Below, piece by piece: positions 1-8,836 of a stretch of 64,000 nt of DNA (position 1 is its first letter; each line of letters opens with the position of its first letter). The position numbers were made by a program, and so were the translations under genes. Source of the DNA: Taishania sp036758285 (GTDB lineage Bacteria > Bacteroidota > Bacteroidia > Flavobacteriales_D > Crocinitomicaceae); assembly GCA_036758285.1 (NCBI GenBank), contig DAIOWV010000001.1, positions 122,641 through 186,640 on the forward strand, given 5' to 3'. Under the pieces are notes generated by a model, which worked only from the letters and a program-made list of their open reading frames with translations, was not told where the DNA came from and searched no databases.

Positions 1-3000
1 TAATAACCTCATCACTTATTTGATTCGAATCATCAATTAGCTCATCATCAATAGAAAAAATTGATGCAACATTTGTATAATTACCAGTTGGATTTACTTT
101 TACGGTAATTGTTAGGATAGCATTTTCTCCTGCATTTAAAAGTGGTATTTCCCAAATCCCGCTTTGTTGATTATAACTACCTGTTGTTGTTTGGTGACTA
201 ACATAAGTAAAACCTGTTTGTAAGACTTCGTTTACTAAAATATCAGAGTGACTTCCTTGTCCTGAGTTTGAAACTGTTATTGTAAAAACAATCTGTTCAC
301 CAATAAATGGAGTTAAGTTGTTCACTTGTTTTTCTATTGTCAATTCTGCACATTTAACCACAGTTATATTTATAGGAGTTGGTGTTTGGGTCAAACAACT
401 ACTCTGATTATCATATAATACAGAAATGGTTGGATTTATAGTGTCAAACCAAATAACTGAGATTGTATTATCGGAACTACCTCCTCCAGAAAGAATTGTC
501 CCTCCAGTGATTTGCCATTGATAATTATTCATTCCAGCAGATGTAAAGTATACGACTGTATCCAGAAGACATATATTATTTGTCACTCCTGTAATTGTGG
601 CAGTCATGGAAGTTTCAAAAACAACCAAAATTGCTAGTTTATCATCACTTTCACACGATAAACTAGTTAAAGATGCGTAGTAAACAGTACTATCAACTAA
701 TGGTGTATTAATTGGTAATAAATTACCTGCTCCATCATACCAATTAATTGAAGTTTCATTAATATTTAAATCAGCCAATGTTGGTGATTCTGTTACACAA
801 AAAGACTGAATACTATCAGTGGTGGTTGGGGCTGGTAATTCAGAAATATTGATAACAATCTGAATAGAATCTGAACTTTCACAAATACCTCCTTGATTTG
901 TCGCATAATATACTCCCCCATGTATTAACGGATCCGTTGTACTCAACGTATTGCCATTAATATCATACCAATTTATGGAAGTCCCATTGATGTCAATATC
1001 CCCTACAGTAGCGCTATCTAAAAGACAAAAATATTGTATTAAATCACTTGTTGTTGGAGCTGATTCATCATTAATCACGACAACGATTTCTAAACGATCA
1101 GATGATTCACACAATGCACCAACACTACTAGCATAATAACTTGTTGAATTTGTTAATAATGTATTTGATGGTAGTAAATTTCCATTATTTGGTGCATCAT
1201 ACCAGTTGACCTGACCATTCACTTGCAAGTCTTCAATTGTAGCATTTTCACTTGCACAAAAATGTTGTTCAGACAATGTCGAAGTAGGAGCTGATTCATC
1301 ATTAATTATAACAACAATTTCTAAACGATCGGATGATTCACACAATGTACCAACACTACTAGCATAATAACTTGTGGAATCTGTTAATAATGTATTTGAT
1401 GGTAGTAAATTTCCATTATTTGGTGCATCATACCAGTTGACCTGACCATTCACTTGCAAGTCTTCAATTGTAGCATTTTCACTTGCACAAAAATGTTGTT
1501 CAGACAAAGTGGATGTAGGAACTGATTCATCATTAATCATGACAACAATTTCTAAACGATCGGATGATTCACACAGTGTACCAACACTACTAGCATAGTA
1601 ACTTGTAGAATTTGTTAACGAGGTATTTGATGGTAGTAAATTTCCATTATTTGGTGCATCATACCAGTTGACCTGACCATTCACTTGCAAGTCTTCAATT
1701 GTAGCATTTTCACTTGCACAAAAATGTTGTTCAGACAAAGTGGATGTAGGAACTGATTCATCATTAATCATGACAACAATTTCTAAACGATCGGATGATT
1801 CACACAATGCGCCAACAGTACTAGCATAATAACTTGTAGAATCTGTTAACAAGGTGTTTGATGGTAACAAATTCCCACCATTTGGTGCATCATACCAGTT
1901 GATAAGTCCACCATTGACTTGTAAATCTCCAACAGTTACACTATCTAAAACACAAAAATACTGTATTGAATCATTTGTTGTCGGAGCTTGTTCATTATTA
2001 ACTATAGCAATAATTTCTAGTCTATTTGATGATTCACACAATGCACCAACAGAACTTGCATAATAACTTGTTGAATCTGTTAACAAGGTATTTGATGGTA
2101 ACAAATTCCCACCATTTGGTGCATCATACCAGTTGACAAGTCCATTGATTTGTAAATCAGCAATCACCGCACTATCTAGTGCACAAAACTCTTGTTCTAA
2201 TAAAACGGATGTTGGGATTGGTTCATCTATCATGTTAATTATAATTTCTGCATAATTGTCCATAATATTCCAGCAACCTGTTATAGAATCTTGTACTGAA
2301 ACATAAATTGAAAAAGGTGAATCAGCAACTGTCAAGCCTGTTATTAATATTGAATCATTATTAATTTGAAAAATATGATTTCCTATTTGTTGACCATCTG
2401 TTAGTGGAGATGTCAAATCAGTAGCAGAATACCACTGGAAATTATTCCCTATAGTACTATTGGAAATTATCAAAACACTATCATTAACACAGTACTGGGG
2501 CATAACAGATGTATTTATATCAGAAGAATCGGGACCCATTATTACATCAATATTTACTGGTATTCTTGTTGATTCATGTGGACATCCAGGAATTCCTGAA
2601 GCAACATAAAAAGTAGTATCATTATTTAAATTTCCTGTATTAAAAGTACCTCCCGATGGAGTGATTGTAATTGGGGTAGTAGATGTAATCGAACTATACC
2701 ATCTAATTTCTTCTATTGGATTTATTGCATCAGCGATTAGATTAGCAGAAGAGCCTTGGCAAATTATTGTGTCAGAACTGAATACATCCATTATTGGTGC
2801 TGGTGAAATTTTATATACTTCATAAATTTTAATTGACTGACTAACAGTAACCCCCAATAATCCATTCATTTCCAAAACAATGCGATCAACAGGAACTCCA
2901 GGAGTAAGGTTTATTGAGATTGGTAATCCATTTTGTAAATTAACAATATCCAATGGCGTTAACATACTCTGTAATGAATTATTACTCACAACAACAGCTC

Positions 3001-3934
3001 CATTTTGAGTTCTAATACGAATGCCTTGCCCTAGAGTAATTGCTAATAATGCTGGATCAAGTCCTAATCGTACGACAAAAACATCTGTTGGCTGAGATAA
3101 ACCTTCAAAATAAACTCTTTGGGTTATGGTAGAGGTAACACTTACTACACCTAACGATAAAGTTGAATGAGAAGCTAAATTTGCATCAATTACTCTTTCT
3201 AAATTTGTAATTCCACCACCTAAATTTAAAAGTTCTAATGTAATTCCAGAAGCATCATACGATGTAAACTGAGGGTCAGTACATGTTATAGCAGTTGTGA
3301 CATAATATGGATCCCATACTTTCATGTGTTTTTTAACCCCTAAACCAATTAAACTACCTACATTATTTGTTATTCTTATACTTTGATATGGCTGATTGGG
3401 CGTTATTGCTAAAAAAGTATGACCATTTTTGTCTAATACAATCTTAAGTCTTTCTCCTGCAAAACTTAGTGGATTGGTTGAACTTCCTGATAGAACAACA
3501 GATGCTCCATTTTTTACATCTACGGAAAATTCTTGATTGCCTGTTAATGCTGTCCCAACAATACTAGAAAGTAAATTCCCTAGGGTTCCTCCCAGTAAAC
3601 TAGATAAAATGTTATCTTGAGTTTCAATCCTTACATAACTTGTTTGATTCGCTGGAACGATTCCTGGAAATGACAATTCAATATGAGAAGAATAGGAACC
3701 AATTCCGATTATTATACCTGTTCCCGATTCTAATTCTGAATAAGTTGAAATATTAGCGTCTATACTATTAGAAGAGCTTGTTACATTTGATTCAGAAACA
3801 ACACTTGTTGTATATTGAAGTTGTGAAAAAGCTGTAGAACCAATTAAATGGAGTATCGTTATGATGTTTAACGTGATAATAGTATTTATTAAAGTCATCC
3901 TGAACTTGAATAAATGAATCCCTTGTTTTTTCAT
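1..3934 (-). CDS. Giant secreted adhesin-like protein with tandem Ig-like repeats (partial, 3' end outside window)
   Basis: The minus-strand frame is open from ATG at 3934 to the window edge, giving at least 1311 codons with no stop. Residues 1-38 form a signal peptide ending AFS-Q. Residues about 40-370 contain two related beta-rich units, each with an IDAN-type motif. Two Ig-like modules follow. Residues about 573-1112 hold seven tandem modules of 76-78 aa, each with a Cys after Q-x-F/Y and NWYDAPN, TSYYAS and LCES motifs. These match my knowledge of the Ig-like CHU_C-associated family (Ig_7). The last part in view, about residues 1190-1300, resembles a DUF11 repeat (ELTIEKQVNN, FTITVSNSGQG). 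Such proteins usually end in a T9SS C-terminal sorting domain, which here would lie off the window. A cell-surface adhesin role is inferred. It has its own promoter at 4064-4095. Confidence 0.85.
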   Translation of the reverse strand, partial: MKKQGIHLFKFRMTLINTIITLNIITILHLIGSTAFSQLQYTTSVVSESNVTSSSNSIDANISTYSELESGTGIIIGIGSYSSHIELSFPGIVPANQTSYVRIETQDNILSSLLGGTLGNLLSSIVGTALTGNQEFSVDVKNGASVVLSGSSTNPLSFAGERLKIVLDKNGHTFLAITPNQPYQSIRITNNVGSLIGLGVKKHMKVWDPYYVTTAITCTDPQFTSYDASGITLELLNLGGGITNLERVIDANLASHSTLSLGVVSVTSTITQRVYFEGLSQPTDVFVVRLGLDPALLAITLGQGIRIRTQNGAVVVSNNSLQSMLTPLDIVNLQNGLPISINLTPGVPVDRIVLEMNGLLGVTVSQSIKIYEVYKISPAPIMDVFSSDTIICQGSSANLIADAINPIEEIRWYSSITSTTPITITPSGGTFNTGNLNNDTTFYVASGIPGCPHESTRIPVNIDVIMGPDSSDINTSVMPQYCVNDSVLIISNSTIGNNFQWYSATDLTSPLTDGQQIGNHIFQINNDSILITGLTVADSPFSIYVSVQDSITGCWNIMDNYAEIIINMIDEPIPTSVLLEQEFCALDSAVIADLQINGLVNWYDAPNGGNLLPSNTLLTDSTSYYASSVGALCESSNRLEIIAIVNNEQAPTTNDSIQYFCVLDSVTVGDLQVNGGLINWYDAPNGGNLLPSNTLLTDSTSYYASTVGALCESSDRLEIVVMINDESVPTSTLSEQHFCASENATIEDLQVNGQVNWYDAPNNGNLLPSNTSLTNSTSYYASSVGTLCESSDRLEIVVMINDESVPTSTLSEQHFCASENATIEDLQVNGQVNWYDAPNNGNLLPSNTLLTDSTSYYASSVGTLCESSDRLEIVVIINDESAPTSTLSEQHFCASENATIEDLQVNGQVNWYDAPNNGNLLPSNTLLTNSTSYYASSVGALCESSDRLEIVVVINDESAPTTSDLIQYFCLLDSATVGDIDINGTSINWYDINGNTLSTTDPLIHGGVYYATNQGGICESSDSIQIVINISELPAPTTTDSIQSFCVTESPTLADLNINETSINWYDGAGNLLPINTPLVDSTVYYASLTSLSCESDDKLAILVVFETSMTATITGVTNNICLLDTVVYFTSAGMNNYQWQITGGTILSGGGSSDNTISVIWFDTINPTISVLYDNQSSCLTQTPTPINITVVKCAELTIEKQVNNLTPFIGEQIVFTITVSNSGQGSHSDILVNEVLQTGFTYVSHQTTTGSYNQQSGIWEIPLLNAGENAILTITVKVNPTGNYTNVASIFSIDDELIDDSNQISDEVI
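600..2218 (-). repeat. Seven tandem ~231-bp coding repeats (Ig-like modules)
   Basis: The sequence tgattcatca and its equivalents recur at about 833, 1061, 1292, 1523, 1754, 1988 and 2219. The steps are 228, 231, 231, 231, 234 and 231 bp, always a multiple of three. Copies beginning near 1061, 1292 and 1523 share long nearly identical DNA stretches (for example the strings around 1160-1270, 1390-1500 and 1625-1738). The outer copies are more diverged. This indicates recent in-frame duplication of the central units. Confidence 0.9.
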
Positions 3935-4063
3935 AAAATAAACAGTTTATAGTAGTATTAAAACAAAATTTCTTTAATGCGTGTTATTCTTTGATGAGTA
4001 GCAAAATAAACACAAGTGGTATTTTATTTTAGTAATAGTTTTATTTACATCGTCTTCAGTAGT

Positions 4064-4095
4064 CAAATGTATTCATTAAAAGGTTAAAAAACAAA
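4064..4095 (-). promoter_or_regulatory. Promoter of the giant adhesin gene
   Basis: Read on the minus strand: TTTG (4095-4092), 20 bp, then TACATTTG (4071-4064). This fits the Bacteroidota -33/-7 consensus TTTG-N19-20-TAnnTTTG. Transcription would start near 4057, leaving a leader of about 120 nt before the ATG at 3934. Confidence 0.6.
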
Positions 4096-4097
4096 TT

Positions 4098-4148
4098 TTA
4101 TCGAAAAAAAATAAAGGCTTATCGAAATAAATTGTTGTTTTATCGAAA
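4098..4148 (-). promoter_or_regulatory. Three direct repeats, 21-bp period, upstream of adhesin promoter
   Basis: TTATCGAAA (TTTCGATAA on the minus strand) occurs at 4098-4106, 4119-4127 and 4140-4148. These are three identical 9-mers separated by exactly 12 bp each time. They end three bases upstream of the -33 element. Nine-bp direct repeats with 12-bp spacers are the known layout of LytTR-type regulator sites, so this is a candidate activator array. No regulator has been shown to bind it. Confidence 0.65.
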
Positions 4149-4420
4149 TTAATTAACAAAATTAGTTCTGATTTTCTTTAATATTGAACACCGAGAAGTC
4201 ACTTTATTTAAATCTAAACAAGTTTTTTATATTATCTTTTAAGACCAATTATCAACCATAACTTACATTATGATCTAGTCAAAAAAAACACATTTATCAC
4301 CCTGAAAATAAAACAATTAATTCTATTCATGATAATTACTTTTCCTTTTACAGTAAATAGAAAGTGATTCTACAGTGTGGTTTTTAAAGCATATAACGAT
4401 CATTGTCAAAAAAACACAAC
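4149..4420. other. AT-rich intergenic stretch
   Basis: Within the 486-bp gap between the divergent genes at 3934 and 4421, this remaining part is AT-rich. I see no convincing RNA gene, conserved ORF or TAnnTTTG box for the plus-strand gene in it. Confidence 0.5.
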
Positions 4421-4903
4421 ATGAAAAATTTAATTTTATTGATTGGAGGTATTCTAATAGGAACTTCTGTAAATTTTGGGCAAACAAATGTAATTGCGTT
4501 AAAGAGTCATTCTGGTAATAATGATGAAATGTTGAATCAAAAAGATAATTTTGGACTTCCAGATTATACATATATGTATAGAAATATTGATTCTGTAAAA
4601 TATAATTCAGTAAAAAAAATCGTTGTACAATATCGAACAAACCTTAAAGATACAGACACTTTAAATTATGAAAATGAGAGTGATGAAGCCATATATAGTC
4701 ACTTAAAAGCCATTCGAATGAATCTATGGTATCCCGAAAAAACAAAATTTATTGATTTTCCAGAAGAAATTGAAAAAAAGGCTGAAGAAAGAGGGAAAAT
4801 GATGTTCAATAATAAAATTACAGATTGGGCTGGTTTTCTTTTAATTATTGGACTATTCTCTGCATTTTTTAATAAACGAAAAAAGCTATCTAAGGTTAGA
4901 TAA
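4421..4903 (+). CDS. Exported single-pass protein of unknown function
   Basis: 160 aa from ATG at 4421. An in-frame TTG at 4403 would only add MSKKHN ahead of the signal sequence, so the ATG is preferred. The N-terminus is a signal peptide (LILLIGGILIGTSVNFGQ). The middle is a polar domain rich in Asp, Asn and Lys. Near the C-terminus a hydrophobic helix (WAGFLLIIGLFSAFF) is followed by a basic tail NKRKKLSKVR. This is a signal-plus-anchor layout, placing the middle outside the cytoplasmic membrane. I do not recognise the family. The next gene starts 5 bp after the stop, so the two are probably co-transcribed and may act together. Confidence 0.7.
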   Translation: MKNLILLIGGILIGTSVNFGQTNVIALKSHSGNNDEMLNQKDNFGLPDYTYMYRNIDSVKYNSVKKIVVQYRTNLKDTDTLNYENESDEAIYSHLKAIRMNLWYPEKTKFIDFPEEIEKKAEERGKMMFNNKITDWAGFLLIIGLFSAFFNKRKKLSKVR

Positions 4904-4908
4904 CCAAT

Positions 4909-6048
4909 ATGAAACAGACTTTACTTTATTTGGCGAGTTGTTGGTGTGTGCTTGCGTTTCTTTGTTTACCATTTCCTTATCATTTTTTACCGAATATTGG
5001 TCTTCAAATAAGCAAATTACTCTTATCAATCAATACATCTATTTGTTCTTGGGTGGGAGTAGACGTTAGCAACTCGTTTTATATTTCCGATTCTCTTGCT
5101 TCTTATTCAACAGCTTTAATTCTACTATTCTTTTCAATACTTATTACTTTCATGTCTAGTTGGAAGTTGAAGTCTTGGATGAGTAAAATTCAATCTTATT
5201 TTTTCATCATTTTAATTGTTGTTATAGCCTATTTTCTGATTCGATATGGAATAGATAAATTATCTGGAAATCAATTTTACACACCAGCTTCAAATACCTT
5301 ACACACACCAACGGGGCAACTAAGTAAGGATATTTTATTTTGGAGTAGTATGGGTACAAGTTCAATTTACAATGTATTTATGGCATTTATTGAAATAACA
5401 GCTGGTCTATTGCTTTTATTTTATCGTACTCGCTTTTTGGGATTGATTATGAGTTTTGGGATTCTGTTAAACATTTTAGCAATTAATATTGGTTTTGACA
5501 TCACGGTGAAATACTTATCATTTTTATTAGTTATTTCAACTTGTATTTGCCTATGTTTTTACTCTTCAAAAATTCGATTTTTGGTTAGTAATAAAATTCA
5601 ACAAGATGTGATTCCAAAAACAACACTTTTTTCATCAAAATTTGTTGTTTTATTCGCTTTTCTACCGTTCTCGATGGATTTAATCTCAACTTTTAGAGAG
5701 TATCATTTTCGCGATTCTGGACAATCATATAAAACGACTACTTTCGAGGGTTCTATTCAATTGCTTCAAGGAAATGAAATTGTAAGAATTCATTTACACC
5801 CAGACGGATACATCATTTTTGAGGATCATTTACAAAAATTCAATAGTCACAAACTTTCAAACAATCGTAAATACATTGAATTTAATAGTCAATTGTACCC
5901 AATCGTTATCAGTGATAATGAAATTAGGATAACTGAGCAATCGTCTAAAATAAAATGGAATGTTGTTCCAATCAATCTAAATACATTAAATCTCAAACAA
6001 GATAACACTCACTGGTATTTTGAAAAAATGATTCAGAATAATAATTAA
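4909..6048 (+). CDS. Polytopic membrane protein, DoxX-like
   Basis: 379 aa. Hydrophobic helices lie at about residues 5-25, 65-85, 92-112, 150-172, 175-195, 200-220 and 240-258. A soluble C-terminal domain of about 115 aa, likely beta-rich, follows. The motif RYGIDKLSGNQFY and the helix arrangement around residues 110-220 resemble DoxX-type membrane proteins, but similarity is weak by eye. The C-terminal extension is longer than in ordinary DoxX proteins. It starts 5 bp after the upstream exported protein, indicating an operon. No function is assigned. Confidence 0.65.
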   Translation: MKQTLLYLASCWCVLAFLCLPFPYHFLPNIGLQISKLLLSINTSICSWVGVDVSNSFYISDSLASYSTALILLFFSILITFMSSWKLKSWMSKIQSYFFIILIVVIAYFLIRYGIDKLSGNQFYTPASNTLHTPTGQLSKDILFWSSMGTSSIYNVFMAFIEITAGLLLLFYRTRFLGLIMSFGILLNILAINIGFDITVKYLSFLLVISTCICLCFYSSKIRFLVSNKIQQDVIPKTTLFSSKFVVLFAFLPFSMDLISTFREYHFRDSGQSYKTTTFEGSIQLLQGNEIVRIHLHPDGYIIFEDHLQKFNSHKLSNNRKYIEFNSQLYPIVISDNEIRITEQSSKIKWNVVPINLNTLNLKQDNTHWYFEKMIQNNN

Positions 6049-6067
6049 ATATTCTTTAAAACTTCAA

Positions 6068-7861
6068 TTAATCAAGTCCTATAACCTTTAGACTAATCTT
6101 TGGAACAAAATTATTTAATACATCCTTATCAGAATAATATCCATATCTATAAAAAACACCAACACCAATTTGGAGTAATCTTGTATTAAGAACACCATTC
6201 ATAATCAAACCACCTTCATATAAACCTTTATCCATAGTTGAGAAATACATCGTATGTTGAAGTTTATTTGCCATATCTCCGTAACCTATACCGTGATGCA
6301 ATGCAAATTCAGGTTTAAATACTGATGATTTTGTTTTGATTTTTGGAAATGTATATCTCACAATAAAAGAAGCTTGTCTATCGTTATAAAACTCACCTGG
6401 AAATGCTGTTTCAAAAACATTTGTGGTAACAATACTAAATTGTTGATTGGTTCCAATAGCATTTTGTCTCAAAGCTAAAGGCACATCACCAAATGTCTGT
6501 GATCCTTCTAAATGTAAATTCAAAGTTCCAAATCGTGTACTCTTAATATCTTCATTTATTGATGTAAAAAGTCGCATATAATCGGTTGTTGCTTCACCAA
6601 TACCTGACCAACCTTTTGTTACTTTTAATCTTAATTTTGGATAAACTGTTGGTTGAGCTTTTCGAATATCACCAATCAATATTATTCGCTGGCGAATATT
6701 CCAATTCATTTCAAACGATGTTTCTGCAAAATCCTGTTTATCAAACACAACATTATCATCATTTATAAATAAATAGTTTTGAGTGAAGTTTAATCTTTGA
6801 TAATTAGCGCTTAAGTGCATCGTTAAATTCCCCAACGGAGCAACGGTATATGTCAACTGAGCCAATTGCTGACGATCCATATATTTTTGAAATAAATTCG
6901 TATACATACTAGCGGATGTTAAATCCCAAGTAGTTTTTGCTACTTTATTTGAACCTCTATGTAATAGATCTTGTTGGTATTTAAGATCAATACTCATTCC
7001 CAATCGTCTGTTTAAATGAATCGTTGAATATCCTCCATATTTCCAATCTTTATCTTTTGTCCCCCAAGCAAAATAACCTCCAATTATAAAGTGTTTTGAA
7101 AGGCGATTGGAAGTTTCTAAACCTGCTCCTAATCTAAATCCTTCATATAAATTATAGTTAACAATACGATCTAGTGGTAAACTGACATAGCCCATTCTTA
7201 ACTTTCCAGTTGTCAAAGCAGATAAAAACTCCAATTTTCTATCTAAATTAACATCTTTTGCTAAACTATCTAATACATGATAAGTCCTAAGTTCACGATC
7301 GCTTAAAGTATCCTTTCTTAGTTCATTCCATTTCTGATCACTAACCACATCAGCATTTACATCTGTTGATAATGCAATATTTCCAAATCCAGATTTTTTG
7401 ATTCCATCAGGATTTAAAACAATGTTTTTAATGTATGTATTTCCATTACCTTCTAAGATCCCGTTAACACCACCTATTGAAATAGCACTATTGTCACTCA
7501 ATCGAATCTTTGTTTTCAAATCTACAGGAAACCATTTTTTATTATCTATCAATTTATACTCTTGTACAATTTTAACCGATCCATTTTGTTTGAAAGGTTC
7601 TGCAATTACCTTTTCAATTGCCCAACCATTTGTATTGATAAACAAAACACCTGTCAGTCCATTAAGGTCATTGCTGAGTTGTGGTCTGAAGGAAATAATA
7701 AATGTCGTATCTAAACCAACAACTGTCGTATCTTCGATTAAATAGAAATATTTTTTAGTGCTACCAAATGCAATTGGGTTTAAATACTGACCACCCAATA
7801 GATCAAACTGATTATCATAAAAGTGAAACGATTGCAAGCTTTGAGCAAAAGCTGACAACAT
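6068..7861 (-). CDS. DUF5686-type outer-membrane protein, 3' fragment of a frameshifted gene
   Basis: 597 codons in a different frame from the upstream piece at 7891-8520. Homology-like reading continues upstream of the nominal ATG at 7861 through AYKTSGISSP, so this ATG is not a true start. The fragment holds the large DUF5686 beta-barrel region: the FYDNQFDLLGGQYLNP segment, then amphipathic strands with many aromatic residues to the C-terminus. The family is an outer-membrane protein of Bacteroidota with a carboxypeptidase-regulatory-like N-terminus; its function is not firmly known. Adding two missing bases would rebuild a protein of about 815 aa. It may be a pseudogene, a phase-variable gene or a sequencing error. 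Confidence 0.75.
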   Translation of the reverse strand: MLSAFAQSLQSFHFYDNQFDLLGGQYLNPIAFGSTKKYFYLIEDTTVVGLDTTFIISFRPQLSNDLNGLTGVLFINTNGWAIEKVIAEPFKQNGSVKIVQEYKLIDNKKWFPVDLKTKIRLSDNSAISIGGVNGILEGNGNTYIKNIVLNPDGIKKSGFGNIALSTDVNADVVSDQKWNELRKDTLSDRELRTYHVLDSLAKDVNLDRKLEFLSALTTGKLRMGYVSLPLDRIVNYNLYEGFRLGAGLETSNRLSKHFIIGGYFAWGTKDKDWKYGGYSTIHLNRRLGMSIDLKYQQDLLHRGSNKVAKTTWDLTSASMYTNLFQKYMDRQQLAQLTYTVAPLGNLTMHLSANYQRLNFTQNYLFINDDNVVFDKQDFAETSFEMNWNIRQRIILIGDIRKAQPTVYPKLRLKVTKGWSGIGEATTDYMRLFTSINEDIKSTRFGTLNLHLEGSQTFGDVPLALRQNAIGTNQQFSIVTTNVFETAFPGEFYNDRQASFIVRYTFPKIKTKSSVFKPEFALHHGIGYGDMANKLQHTMYFSTMDKGLYEGGLIMNGVLNTRLLQIGVGVFYRYGYYSDKDVLNNFVPKISLKVIGLD

Positions 7862-7890
7862 TGGACTTGATATTCCAGAAGTCTTATACG

Positions 7891-7899
7891 CTATATATT
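7891..7899 (-). other. AT-dinucleotide slippage site causing the frameshift
   Basis: On the minus strand the tract reads AATATATA. One TA unit fewer restores a continuous open frame between the two DUF5686 pieces. Confidence 0.7.
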
Positions 7900-8520
7900 T
7901 TCACGGTCTCTTGCGGGAGGAATAAACTTTCGTTCAGATGCACTTTCCATGAAAAACAAATGCTGTTTTTTCAGATACTTATTCATAAATTTAAGTGCTT
8001 CTAACTCTTCATTCAACGAATCTCTTTGCTCTGTTGTTAAGGAATCTGTATTAGTATTTGATTCTAATGTATAAGTTGAAGAATCCATATCAATCACAAA
8101 CTTACTATAGCTTTCATAAGTAAAAGCGTCATTTGCCAATGGATGGTTTTTCTTTCTATTTTCAATTGCATGATTAATTATTCTTAGTGCAGGATTAACA
8201 CCTGGAAGAATAACAACTTCATTAATTTCTTTTGCAACAACAGTCATTTGCACCATTATTAGTTTCTGATCTGTTATGGTGATTGTTGTATCTCTGTAAC
8301 CTGAAAATGTTAACTTTACTATACTTGCTTCATGAGGAATTAAACCTTTCCCATCTATATCAGTAAATGAAGGTGATCCTACATTTGGGTAAATTTTCAC
8401 AAAAGGCATTGGCTCTTGATCAACAATATCAACAACAATCAATTGTCTTTGTGCAAAAGCCATTGTAGAAGAAAAAAGTAAAAGAAAAATATAGATAGTT
8501 GAATAGTAAAATGTTTTCAT
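7891..8520 (-). CDS. DUF5686-type outer-membrane protein, 5' fragment of the same frameshifted gene
   Basis: ATG at 8520. The signal peptide (IYIFLLLFSSTMAFAQ) is followed by a carboxypeptidase-D-regulatory-like domain at about residues 24-85 (FVKIYPNVGSPSFTDIDGKG, LTFSGYRDTTITI). The start of the DUF5686 region follows (NPALRIINHAIENRKKNHP, then FMESASERKFIPPARDRE). The frame stops at TAG in the tract GAAAATATATAGCG on the minus strand. Deleting one TA gives the reading REN-IAYKTSG, which runs into the 6068-7861 frame. The break is therefore a 2-bp gain in an AT dinucleotide repeat. A lone N-terminal fragment would not form the barrel. Confidence 0.75.
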   Translation of the reverse strand: MKTFYYSTIYIFLLLFSSTMAFAQRQLIVVDIVDQEPMPFVKIYPNVGSPSFTDIDGKGLIPHEASIVKLTFSGYRDTTITITDQKLIMVQMTVVAKEINEVVILPGVNPALRIINHAIENRKKNHPLANDAFTYESYSKFVIDMDSSTYTLESNTNTDSLTTEQRDSLNEELEALKFMNKYLKKQHLFFMESASERKFIPPARDRENI

Positions 8521-8565
8521 TAGTATTTTTAATTAGATATTTAATTCTGTGAATAGAAAAACCTG

Positions 8566-8573
8566 CAAATATA
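8566..8573 (-). promoter_or_regulatory. -7 box for the DUF5686 gene
   Basis: TATATTTG on the minus strand matches TAnnTTTG. No clear -33 TTTG is seen. The start would lie near 8559, about 40 nt before the ATG at 8520. Confidence 0.4.
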
Positions 8574-8576
8574 CAA

Positions 8577-8615
8577 GAGTATTATTAAAATTATATGATA
8601 ATTTTAATAATACTC
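8577..8615. repeat. Perfect 18-bp inverted repeat with 3-bp spacer
   Basis: Arms 8577-8594 and 8598-8615 are exact reverse complements around ATG. The element lies in the 316-bp gap between two divergent genes, immediately upstream of the -7 box at 8566-8573. It could be an operator or a cruciform. A terminator is less likely because it sits upstream of both starts. The rest of the gap to 8836 shows no gene. Confidence 0.7.
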
Positions 8616-8836
8616 CCATTTAGAAATTAGCATTCCTAATGTATTGTTTTAAAAAACACATCGATAACAAAAATAAAACACTTAAAATCAGAATGTTAAG
8701 TTAATTTTTGTCATGAAAAAAAAAGTATAGTTTAATCATAATTAATAGATAGTAGTCCAAACTTGAACTATATTATTGCTTCTAAAATGTTCGCGAATTG
8801 TTGAAAAATAATAACTTTAATAAAAACTAGCAAAAT

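Noticed and set aside
1000..2240. Regular direct repeats resembling a CRISPR array
   Set aside because: The period is about 231 bp, always in frame, and the repeats encode protein modules in a continuous ORF.
4323..4640. 105-codon minus-strand ORF opposite the gene at 4421
   Set aside because: It is a low-complexity shadow of a better gene with a signal peptide and operon context.
8640..8836. Promoter for the T9SS gene at 8837
   Set aside because: TAACTTTA near 8812 resembles a -7 box but would leave a leader of only a few bases; too weak to list.
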